Assembly (NCBI GenBank): GCA_031769625.1
Contig: JAUIMM010001595.1
Span: 233,521 to 297,520, forward strand
Length of the DNA: 64,000 bases
From: Taudactylus pleione
Lineage: Eukaryota > Chordata > Amphibia > Anura > Myobatrachidae
Reading direction: 5' to 3'
Shown here: one piece after another, positions 45,993-55,600 of the stretch
How positions within the stretch are numbered: position 1 is the stretch's first letter
Layout: every line of letters starts with the position of its first letter
The notes under the pieces: generated by a model
What the model saw: only the letters and a program-made list of their open reading frames with translations
Told to the model about the DNA's origin: nothing
The model's database searches: none
Program-made: the position numbers and the translations under genes

Positions 45993-47147
45993 TGTTACGA
46001 ATTCCAATGCCTACCACATGTGACACCACAAGAACCCGGTAAGCGAGATCTTCTGCCAATAACAACCGCCCGTTGTTCCCTTAGAACTAGGATACATTCA
46101 CCGGTACTTAGGCCGCCACCTGGACTTATGCTCCAGCTAGTAGCGGCTTACATGGATACAGGGGAATTCAATAGGTAAAGAATGTACAGTTAGGACTGAG
46201 ACAGTTGGTGATGATAAGGATATCGATGGTACGGATGTTGTGAGAGTACAGTTTGGTTTTTTGGACAATAGCTTGGGAGCCGATGGTGTGGCAGCTGTGC
46301 CGATGATGCAGCAATGGTGCTGATGATGCGGCAATGATGCCGATGGTGCGGCAATAGCTGTAGATAAACAGTCTAGGGTTAGCAAATGGCTCTGAGAGCC
46401 GATGTTGCAGCAATGGTGCCGATGTTGGGGCAGTTGCCGTAGATAAAGTCTATGGTTTGATAATGGCTTTGAGAGCCGATGGTGCGGCAAGTGTGCCGAT
46501 GTTGCAGCGATGGTGCCGACGTTGGGGCAATTGTCATAGATAAACAGTCTAGGGTTTGATAATGGCTTTGAGAGCCGATGGTGCGGCAAGTGTGCCGTAT
46601 GATGAATGTTGGCAGCACGGGAGCTGCTGGATGCGGCTAGGAAGCCATTTGGAGATTGGTGGTAGCATGGAAGCTACTTGGAGCGGCTAGAAAACCGTGT
46701 GGTGAACGTTGGCAGTACAGGAGCTGCTGGATGCGGCTAGGAAGCCGTTTGGAGATTGGTGGTAGCACGGAAGCTACTTGGAGCGGCTAGGAAACCGTAT
46801 GGTGAACGTTGGCAGCACGGGAGCTGCTGGATGCGGCTAGGAAGCCGATTGGAGATTGGTGGTAGCACGGAAGCTACTTGGAGCGGCTAGGAAGCCATAT
46901 GGGAGTTCAGTAAACAGGAGAACAGGAACAACCCGCCTCTGCAGCCAGGCTGAGGGAACTCACAGACACTCTATAGTCAGCTCAGGTGCAATAGATCAGT
47001 GAGTATAAATAGGCTGAAGTCCCAATCAGGTTTGCACTTGTGGAATACACATCACTTCCTGAGGCGTGCCGATCTCCTAGCAACAGGAAGAACTGGAGTA
47101 ACCCCGTCCTGTCTGGGCATACTGTCAGAAAGTGTCAAGTCGTAACA
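45993..47147 (-). repeat. 3' LTR of the Ty3/Gypsy element (complete)
   Basis: It spans TGTTACGAATTCC at 45993 to AAGTCGTAACA at 47147, so the ends form a short inverted repeat (TGTTACG/CGTAACA), 1,155 bp in all. Directly beyond it (47148-47160) the minus strand reads CAAGGGGGGATAC, a good polypurine tract in the expected place. Inside are two minisatellite-like parts: GCCGATGGTGCGGCAA-type words at about 46260-46600, and about three units of ~100 bp at 46600-46900 with GGCAGCACGGGAGCTGCTGG and GGATTGGTGG-like words. The first 660 bases or so match the right-hand LTR closely. Confidence 0.9.
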
Positions 47148-47508
47148 GTATCCCCCCTTGACGTGGGGTTGAAGAACCCCCAGAACCTGGTTTGTCTGGA
47201 AACTCCTGAAAGAAGCATCTTCTCAACCTGGTAGTATTTAGTGCAAAATGAGGAACCCAGGAACTTTCCTCCGGACCATAGCCCTTCCAGTGGACTAAAA
47301 ATTGTAGACGACCCCTGGAAATTCTAGAGTCCAAGATCTTCTCCACTATGAACTTGTGTTGACCATGGACCATCACCGAAGCAGACCTGGAAGAGGACCA
47401 GAGTTTGAATTTGGCCGAATAGAAGACCGGTTTGAGCAAGGAACAATGGAAAGTATTATTAATACGGAGAGAGTTGGGCAATTGAAGTTTGAAGGTTACT
47501 GGGTTCAC
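47148..47508 (-). pseudogene. Gypsy pol C-terminus with chromodomain
   Basis: The minus-strand frame begins with a typical integrase C-terminal segment (LRINNTFHCSLLKPV) and is followed at about 47355-47209 by a chromodomain with FIVEKILDSR, LQFLVHWKGYG and an ESSWVP motif. Chromodomains at the integrase C-terminus mark the chromovirus branch of Ty3/Gypsy elements and are thought to guide integration to particular chromatin. The frame runs through the polypurine tract and stops just inside the LTR at 47125. Confidence 0.88.
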
Positions 47509-48493
47509 CTATGAAATAATTCGGAATGGACCGATAAATCTGGGACCCAACTTTTGTGTAGGCTGACGGAGCTTGATATTATTGGTAGAGAGCCAAACCA
47601 AATCACCTTTCTTAAAACAACACGACCTCCGATGCTTGTCAACAGATTCTTTGGAGTGGAGAGATACCTTACAAAGGCTTTGATGAACCTTGCCCCAAAT
47701 ATGTCGAAGCCAAGAGACAGAAGAAGAAGCTGGTGATCTGGAATCGAAGGCATTTGACCTTGGATGTTGTCCTGTAACACAGAAGAATGGGGAACCAGAA
47801 GATGCAGAATGGCATGAATTATTAAAAGCAAACTCAGCAAGTGGCAGATGAGATACCCAGTCATTATGACACTTGGAAACATAGCAGCAGAGATATTGTT
47901 CCAGACACTGATTAACGCGCTCAGTTTTTCCATTCGACTGAGGATGGTAACCTGAAGAAAGACTAAGCTAAATGCCCCGAGAGGAACAAAACACTCCCCA
48001 GAACTGTGCCACAAATTGTGATCCTCGATCTGACACGATATCCATCGGTAAGCCATGTACCCGAAAAATGTGGTGAAGAAACAGGCCACAAAGAGTTCCT
48101 TAGCGGAAGGATGATTTTGCAATGGCATGAAGTGTGCCATTTTGCTAAACCGGTCCAGATAATGGAACATCGAGCAGATAGTGGGAGGTCAACGATGAAA
48201 TCCACGGCAATGTGAGTCCAGGGTCTCCAAGTTATGGAAAGTGGAAGTAACAGACCAGAAGGAGCCGTCCGAGGTGTTTTATTACGGGCACATACCTCAC
48301 ATGCCAAGACAAATTCATGCACATCTTTGTTCAAAGACTGCCACCAAACAGAGCGGGAGAGTAATTCTAAAGTCTTACTGATGCCAGGATGACCAGCAAC
48401 TCGAGAGGCATGAAAATCCAGAAGAACTGCGCTTCTAAACTTCTCTGGGACAATCGACCAGAAGGCTTCTCCAGAGGTGCTTCCGATTGACAT
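47505..48493 (-). pseudogene. Gypsy integrase, frameshifted
   Basis: The 48493-47963 frame carries the zinc-binding N-terminal part (HASRVAGHPG, then VWWQSL and CEVCARNKT, giving the HHCC pattern). It continues to the start of the catalytic core with THIAVDFIVDLP, holding the first catalytic Asp. The frame then shifts, and the rest of the core continues in a second frame (FHYLDRFSKMAHFMPL in the 48170-47505 frame). The later part is also scrambled by further indels, so no intact integrase remains. Confidence 0.85.
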
Positions 48494-49224
48494 GCCCGAA
48501 TAAGATCTGCCAGATTTCGGGTGAGTGCACAGTTGAAGAAAGAGTCAGGAATGATAGCTTCATCTGACCTGGATATCTGTTGACTAGGTCCAAAACTCCT
48601 GGAAAGGGTGTCAACCTTGATATTCTTGGAACCAGGACGGAAGGAAATGAGGAAGTTGAACCGCATAAAAAATAAAGCCCAACATGCTTACCGGGAATTC
48701 AACCTTTTAGCAGATTGAATGTAGGACAGGTTCTTGTGGTCCGTAAGATCCAAAATTTGGTGTTTGGCCCCCTCCAGCCAGTGTCTCCAGTCCTCGAAAG
48801 CCCATTTAATAGCTAGTAATTCCCAATTTCCTACATCATAATTGCATTCGGCAGAGGAAAATTTGCAAGAATGCACATGGGTGCAACTTACTATCTACAG
48901 GGTCTTTCTGTGACAAAACGGTTCCAGCTCCTACTTCAGAGGTATCTACCTCCTAAGATAAAAGGAAGGTCAGGATCAGGATTTCGAAGAACAGGTACCT
49001 GAGTGAAAGCAACCTTGAGAATTTTGAAAGACTGGATCGCCTCAATTGGCCAGTTTTTAAAGTATCTGCTCCTTTTTTGGTCAGATTAACAATGGGTGCC
49101 ACAATGCTGGAAAAGGATTTAATAAATCGGCGGTAATAGATAGGAAAGCCGAGGAACCGCTGGATGGCCTTTAGGGAAGTTGGTTGGTCCCACTTAAGTA
49201 TGGCCTCGACTTTTCCATGATCCT
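48367..49224 (-). pseudogene. Gypsy reverse transcriptase C-terminus and RNase H, broken
   Basis: Moving leftward on the minus strand one sees the connecting RT thumb segment (QRFLGFPIYYRRFIKSF at about 49165-49115). Next comes an RNase H segment at 48876-48688 with [18 protein letters not shown] and [17 protein letters not shown] third piece at 48666-48590 reads RFNFLISFRPGSKN and DTLSRS. These are characteristic of Ty3/Gypsy RNase H. The pieces lie in different frames, so the gene is broken at several points. Confidence 0.85.
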
Positions 49225-50082
49225 TTAAAATCCCTGGGACGAGATTGTATACCCCAGAATAGAAACCTGAGTGACGTCAAATTCACATTTCTCCAACTTG
49301 GCATACAGATGGTTCTCCCGCAATTTTTGGAGAACCTGTCGTACGTGGTGATTATGTTGATCCAGTGAATGAGAAAAAATGAGGATGTCGTCCAGGTATA
49401 TGACCACGAACACCCCCAAAAACTCCCGAAGAATGTCATTGATCAGGTCCTGAAACACAGCTGGGGCATTGGATAAGCCAAATGGCATGACTAGATACTC
49501 AGTGTCCAGAATGAGTACTGAAGGCCGTTTTCCACTCGTCTCCACTCTTGATTTGAATCAGGTTGTATGCCCCTCGGAGGTCAGTCTTGCAAAAGACATT
49601 AGTCTGACGCAGTTGATCAAACAGTACCGGAATGAGAGGTAACGTATAGGAATTTTTTACTGTAATGTTGTTGAGTCCTCTGTAGTCAATACAGGGACGA
49701 AGAGATCCATCCTTCTTACCCACGAAGAAAAAAACAGATCCCAATGGTGATTTTGAGGGACGGATGAATCTTTTAGCCAAGGCATTCACAATGTACTCTC
49801 TCATTGCTTTGTCCTCCGGTATAGAAAGGGAATACAACCGGCCTTTGGGTAACTTGGTGTCTGGAATCAAGTTGATGGCACAATCGTAAGATCTATGTGG
49901 AGGAAGAATATCCACAAGTTTTTTGGAGAAAACGTCAGCGTAATCCCGGTACTGAAGCGGAATCGCTAGAGATGTCTCAGCAACGGTAGCAAGTACGGAC
50001 TGAATAGGCATGGTCAAAAAACGATTCTGACAAGTCTGACTCCAACTGATTATCTCACCGGATTGCCAATCAATCACGGGAT
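49225..50082 (-). pseudogene. Gypsy reverse transcriptase, frameshifted
   Basis: The 50077-49499 frame has the linker [12 protein letters not shown], an [11 protein letters not shown] segment, then [20 protein letters not shown] and [10 protein letters not shown], which carry RT motifs including the first catalytic Asp. A frameshift near 49520 moves the reading into the 49545-49225 frame, where [13 protein letters not shown] and the YLDD active-site box (about 49398-49387) follow. The MITE at 50086 cuts the frame immediately upstream of IDWQSGE. Confidence 0.9.
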
Positions 50083-50085
50083 TAT

Positions 50086-50683
50086 GGCCCTCATTCAGAG
50101 CCGTTCGCTATTTGCGGTCGTTCGTTTAAAAACAAGGGGTGGCTATTCAAATGATCCGTACGCACATTGCAGTCTGTTCACACCTCTAAGTCTGAACGAA
50201 CGAGCAAAACATACGCTCGTTTATTTGTTAAAAACGCCCCCTGGCCGCTCGCACCATACGTCATGTCCGCTATTTATTAGATTAATCGAGTACATCGACC
50301 AGCGTATGAACTGCTCGCTATTCTTGTGGTTGGTGTTTGCTACCACAAATTTGCGAGCAGTTCTGGCTATAAAATAACCCAGTGACGTGGACAATGACGC
50401 TGCTGTTTTAAATATACACACCCATAAAACGCCCGTTTTGACCTTTAAGCACGCCTGCGTTCGGATCTCCACTCCCCATTTTCAAGCACCTTCCCCTGTT
50501 ACCACCCACATACGCCTCATTCTGTCACTCAAAATAGCAGGCACTCGCAATATAGCGTACAAACGATTTTCGGCCGCACTGACTGGTTCGCGCATGCGTA
50601 CTAAAAACCGTACGCATCGCAGATGTGCAAACATCGCTCGGAAAGAGCGTACTGCCGCTAACGAGCGGCTCTGAATGAGGGCC
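50086..50683. mobile_element. 598-bp MITE nested in the Gypsy pol gene
   Basis: The two ends are inverted: GGCCCTCATTCAGAGCCG starts at 50086 and its exact complement ends at 50683, an 18-bp perfect terminal repeat that extends a few bases further with one mismatch. TAT flanks both sides (50083-50085 and 50684-50686), consistent with a 3-bp target duplication. Size, ends and 3-bp duplication fit a PIF/Harbinger-type non-autonomous DNA transposon. It encodes no transposase; open frames of up to 104 codons inside it are not recognisable. The Gypsy coding frame stops at its left edge and resumes at its right. Confidence 0.9.
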
Positions 50684-51060
50684 TATGTTCCCTAAGCCAT
50701 GGAAAGCCAAGAATGACTGAAGCCAAGGGACAATGGAGGCGATAAAAAGAGACAGTCTCCGAGTGTAAGGAACCCACCGATAAATGGAGAGCTGTCTTAA
50801 ACTTCACATGACCTGATGAAATCAAACCTCCGTCTAGACCACAGATAGGAATTTCTTGTTCCAAAGGGACAGCTGGTACTCCTAGAGTGCGAAAGAAAAG
50901 AAAAAATCCATAAAATTGCCTGCTGCCCCGCTATCCAGGAAGGCTGAAGTAGACAAAGTGGAATTGGCGAGCTGGATGACTGCTGGGATTAAAATAGAAT
51001 TTTTGGAGGACATGGATGCCAGGCCTAAGTGCAAATCCTCCCGAACACTTAGGCCTTGTC
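50684..51060 (-). pseudogene. Gypsy aspartic protease and linker to reverse transcriptase, broken
   Basis: The minus strand encodes LDSGAAGNFMD with the DSG active-site triplet at 50935-50927, preceded by a short SILIPAVIQLANS strand. A frameshift before 50864 leads to another frame with EQEIPICGLDGG and VILGFPWLREHRPS, the conserved segment that normally joins directly to the IDW...GEI...W linker of the reverse transcriptase. That join is interrupted by the MITE. Confidence 0.85.
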
Positions 51061-51078
51061 TTTTACTGGTCTAAGTGG

Positions 51079-51878
51079 ACAGTTATTCGCCATGTGCCCC
51101 TTGTCACCGCAGTACATACAGAGGCCTAGAGACCGTCTTCATCTTTCTACTGACGATAGGCGAGAGGCGACAATCTGCATAGGTTCCTCTGTGACCGAGG
51201 ATGGAACCCAAGCGGGGGAACGAGGCGATCTGACGGGAAGATCTTGTTCACGTTTGCGTTCCCGTAACCGCCGGTCAATCCTTATGGCTTGTTGCTTGAG
51301 GTCATCCAAGGACTCAGAAGGTTTATGTTGCACAAGGATGTCCTTGATGGCCTCAGAAAGAACAAGACGATATTGGCTACGTAAAGCCAGGTCGTTCCAA
51401 CCGGAGTCAGTAGCCCATCTGTGGAACTCTGATGAGTAATCCTCTGCTGCCTTCTGGCCCTGTTTGAGAGCATGCAACTTAGACTCAGCAAAAGCAGCAC
51501 GGTCCGGGTCGTCATACAACAGGCCCAAAGCCGTAAAGAAAGCCTCCACTGACTGTAATGCCTTGTGAGTAGAAGGCAGTCCGAAGGCCCAAGTCTGTGG
51601 GTCCCCCTGAAGGAGAGAGATTACCAGTCCAATTTGTTGCAATGGTGTCCCTGAAGAGGCCGAAGTCTGACATAGAGCTTGCAACTTTCACGAAAGTTTA
51701 AAAACTATCGGCGAACCCCAGAAAACCGATCTGGCAAATTCATCTTAGGTTCTAGATGAGAAGCTGCATGCACAGGAGAACGGTTCTCTTCAACTCGTAC
51801 AGTGAGTTCCTGGACTTTCTGGGTAAGAGTTTGGATCTGGGCTGCAAGCATCTGAGCAAGACTCTGTCCCTGCTCCAT
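51079..51878 (-). pseudogene. Gypsy gag with CCHC zinc knuckle, broken
   Basis: A start codon at 51878 opens MEQGQSLAQMLAAQIQ, typical of gag coiled-coil N-termini in RTL/PEG10-related Gypsy elements. Codon 58 of this frame is TAG (51707-51705), and the frame shifts before 51660. The capsid-like part then runs from 51684 to 51139 with LVISLLQGDPQTWAF and FFTALGLLYDDPDRAAFAE. A zinc knuckle CMYCGDKGHMANNC (C-x2-C-x4-H-x4-C) lies at 51120-51079 in a further frame. The gene cannot give a full product. Confidence 0.88.
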
Positions 51879-51959
51879 GACAGCAGAAGTTATAAGTCCG
51901 ACACAACACTTTCTGTAACTATATCCTAGTGTATCAACTATTATTTTATGGGCCGACTA

Positions 51960-52653
51960 TGTTACGAATTCTGATGCCTACCCCATGTGACACCACAAGA
52001 ACCCAGCTAGCGAGATCTTCTGCCAATAATAACCGCCCGTTGTTCCCTTAGAACTAGGATACGTTCACCGGTACTTAGGCCGCCGCCTGGACTTATGCTC
52101 AAGGTAGTAGCGGCTCACATGGCGATACAGGGGAATTCAACAGGTAAAGAATGTACAGTTAGGACTGACACAGGTGATGATAAGGATATCGATGGTACGG
52201 ATGTTGTGAGAGTACAGTTTGGGTTTTTTTTGACAATAGATTGGGCACCGATGGTGTGGCAGCTGTGCTGACGGTGCGGCAATGATGCCGATGGTACGGC
52301 AATAGCCGTAGATAAAACAGTCTAGGGTTAGCAAATGGCTGAGAGCCGATGCTGCAGCAAGTGTGCCGATGTTGCAGCGATGGTGTCAATGTTGGGGCAA
52401 TTGCCGTAGATATGGTTTAATAATGGCTTTGAGAGACGATGGTGCGGCAAGTGTGTCGTATGATGAACGTTGGCAGCACGGGAGCTGCTGGATGCGGCTA
52501 GGAAGCCATTTGGAGATTGGTGGTAGCATGGAAGCTTCTTGGAGCGGCTAGGAAACCGTATGATGAACGTTGGCAGCACGGGAGCTGCTGGATGCGGCTA
52601 GGAAGCCGTTTGGTGATAGCACGGAAGCTACTTAGAGCAGCTAGGAAGCCGTA
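51960..52653 (-). repeat. 5' LTR of the Ty3/Gypsy element, truncated
   Basis: It starts with TGTTACGAATTCTGATGCC at 51960 and follows the left LTR with point changes and small indels, then ends at GCTAGGAAGCCGTAAG near 52653. The left LTR continues about another 250 bp past the matching point (about 46900). So the outer part of this LTR, its U3 end, is missing and the ~40-bp minisatellite begins directly. A retroviral-type promoter would normally sit in that missing part, so this copy is unlikely to drive transcription. Confidence 0.88.
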
Positions 52654-55600
52654 AGGATGGAGGAGCAGTGGGGGGGGGATACAGGGGGGATGTGTAGAGG
52701 ATGGGGGAGCAGTGTGGGGGGTACAGGGTGATGTGTAGAGGATGGGGGAGCAGTGGGGGGGTACAGGGTGATGTGTAGAGGATGGGGGAGCAGTGTGGGG
52801 GGGTACAGGGTGATGTGTAGAGGATGGGGGAGCAGTGTGGGGGGGTACAGGGTGATGTGTAGAGGATGGGGGAGAAGTGTGGGGGGTACAGGGTGATGTG
52901 TAGAGGATGGGGGAGCAGTGGGGGGGTACAGGGTGATGTGTAGAGGATGGGGGAGCAGTGTGGGGGGGTACAGGGTGATGTGTAGAGGATGGGGGAGCAG
53001 TGTGGGGGGGTACAGGGTGATGTGTAGAGGATGGGGGAGCAGTGGGGGGGTACAGGGTGATGTGTAGAGGATGGGGGAGCAGTGTGGGGGGGTACAGGGT
53101 GATGTGTAGAGGATGGGGGAGCAGTGTGGGGGGGTACAGGGTGATGTGTAGAGGGTGGGGGTGTACAGGGTGATGTGTAGAGGGTGGGGGAGCAGTGGGG
53201 GGGTACAGGGTGATGTGTAGAGGGTGGGGGAGCAGTGTGGGGGGTACAGGGTGATGTGTAGAGGGTGGGGGAGCAGTGTGGGGGGTACAGGGTGATGTGT
53301 AGAGGACGGGGGAGCAGTGTGGGGGGGTACAGGGTGATGTGTAGAGGGTGGGGGAGCAGTGGGGGGGTACAGGGTGATGTGTAGAGGGTGGGGGAGCAGT
53401 GGGGGGGTACAGGGTGATGTGTAGAGGATGGGGGAGCAGTGTTGGGGGGTACAGGGTGATGTGTAGAGGGTGGGGGAGTACAGGGTGATGTGTAGAGGGT
53501 GGGGGAGCAGTGTGGGGGGGGTACAGGGTGATGTGTAGAGGGTGGGGGGTACAGGGTGATGTGTAGAGGGTGGGGGAGCAGTGGGGGGTACAGGGTGATG
53601 TGTAGAGGGTGGGGGAGCAGTGGGGGGGTACAGGGTGATGTGTAGAGGATGGGGGAGCAGTGGGGGGGTACAGGGTGATGTGTAGAGGATGGGGGAGCAG
53701 TGGGGGGGTACAGGGTGATGTGTAGAGGGTGGGGGGGTACAGGGTGATGTGTAGAGGATGGGGGAGCAGTGTGGGGGGTACAGGGTGATGTGTAGAGGGT
53801 AGGGGAGCAGTGGGGGGGGTACAGGGTGATGTGTAGAGGGTGGGGGAGCAGTGGGGGGTACAGGGTGATGTGTAGAGGGTGGGGGAGCAGTGGGGGGGTA
53901 CAGGGTGATGTGTAGAGGATGGGGGAGCAGTGTTGGGGGGTACAGGGTGATGTGTAGAGGGTGGGGGGGTACAGGGTGATGTGTAGAGGGTGGGGGAGCA
54001 GTGTGGGGGGGGTACAGGGTGATGTGTAGAGGGTGGGGGGGTACAGGGTGATGTGTAGAGGGTGGGGGAGCAGTGGGGGGTACAGGGTGATGTGTAGAGG
54101 GTGGGGGAGCAGTGGGGGGGTACAGGGTGATGTGTAGAGGATGGGGGAGCAGTGGGGGGTACAGGGTGATGTGTAGAGGGTGGGGGAGCAGTGGGGGGGT
54201 ACAGGGTGATGTGTAGAGGGTGGGGGAGCAGTGGGGGGTACAGGGTGATGTGTAGAGGGTGGGGGAGCAGTGGGGGGGTACAGGGTGATGTGTAGAGGAT
54301 GGGGGAGCAGTGGGGGGGTACAGGGTGATGTGTAGAGGGTGGGGGAGCAGTGGGGGGGTACAGGGTGATGTGTAGAGGGTGGGGGAGCAGTGGGGGGGTA
54401 CAGGGTGATGTGTAGAGGATGGCGGAGCAGTGGGGGGGGTACAGGGTGATGTGTAGAGGGTGGGGGAGCAGTGGGGGGGTACAGGGTGATGTGTAGAGGA
54501 TGGGGGAGCAGTGTGGGGGGTACAGGGTGATGTGTAGAGGGTAGGGGAGCAGTGGGGGGGGTACAGGGTGATGTGTAGTGGGTGGGGGAGCAGTGGGGGG
54601 GTACAGGGTGATGTGTAGAGGGTGGGGGAGCAGTGGGGGGGTACAGGGTGATGTGTAGAGGATGGGGGAGCAGTGTTGGGGGGTACAGGGTGATGTGTAG
54701 AGGGTGGGGGGTACAGGGTGATGTGTAGAGGGTGGGGGAGCAGTGTGGGGGGGGTACAGGGTGATGTGTAGAGGGTGGGGGGGTACAGGGTGATGTGTAG
54801 AGGGTGGGGGAGCAGTGGGGGGTACAGGGTGATGTGTAGAGGGTGGGGGAGCAGTGGGGGGGTACAGGGTGATGTGTAGAGGATGGGGGAGCAGTGGGGG
54901 GTACAGGGTGATGTGTAGAGGGTGGGGGAGCAGTGGGGGGGTACAGGGTGATGTGTAGAGGGTGGGGGAGCAGTGGGGGGGTACAGGGTGATGTGTAGAG
55001 GGTGGGGGAGCAGTGGGGGGTACAGGGTGATGTGTAGAGGGTGGGGGAGCAGTGGGGGGTACAGGGTGATGTGTAGAGGATGGGGGAGCAGTGGGGGGGT
55101 ACAGGGTGATGTGTAGAGGGTGGGGGAGCAGTGGGGGGTACAGGGTGATGTGTAGAGGGTGGGGGAGCAGTGGGGGGTACAGGGTGATGTGTAGAGGGTG
55201 GGGGAGCAGTGGGGGGGTACAGGGTGATGTGTAGAGGATGGGGGAGCAGTGGGGGGGGGTACAGGGTGATGTGTAGAGGGTGGGGGAGCAGTGCGGGGGT
55301 ACAGGGTGATGTGTAGAGGGTGGGGGAGCAGTGGGGGGTACAGGGTGATGTGTAGAGGGTGGGGGAGCAGTGGGGGGTACAGGGTGATGTGTAGAGGATG
55401 GGGGAGCAGTGGGGGGGTACAGGGTGATGTGTAGAGGGTGGGGGAGCAGTGGGGGGTACAGGGTGATGTGTAGAGGGTGGGGGAGCAGTGGGGGGTACAG
55501 GGTGATGTGTAGAGGGTGGGGGAGCAGTGGGGGGGGTACAGGGTGATGTGTAGAGAGTGGGGGAGCAGTGGGGGGTACAGGGTGATGTGTAGAGGGTGGG

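Larger units (their letters stand above)
45993..52653 (-). mobile_element. Degraded Ty3/Gypsy LTR retrotransposon with chromodomain, minus strand
   Basis: Two related long terminal repeats bracket a minus-strand coding region with the order gag, zinc knuckle, protease, reverse transcriptase, RNase H, integrase, chromodomain. That order is standard for Ty3/Gypsy. Its LTRs start and end TGTTACG...CGTAACA. Many frameshifts and at least one stop codon break the frames, and a 598-bp MITE lies between protease and reverse transcriptase. The LTR at the right (the element's 5' LTR) is cut off at 52653 where the ~40-bp minisatellite resumes. The element is therefore an old non-autonomous relic inserted in that minisatellite. 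Confidence 0.93.

Noticed and set aside
43423..46065. 880-codon Pro/His-rich minus-strand frame
   Set aside because: It is the ~40-bp minisatellite in one frame; variable G-run lengths change the frame and peptide repeatedly.
50063..50674. Open frames of 83-104 codons within the MITE
   Set aside because: No similarity to transposase and the element has defined terminal repeats, so it is non-coding.
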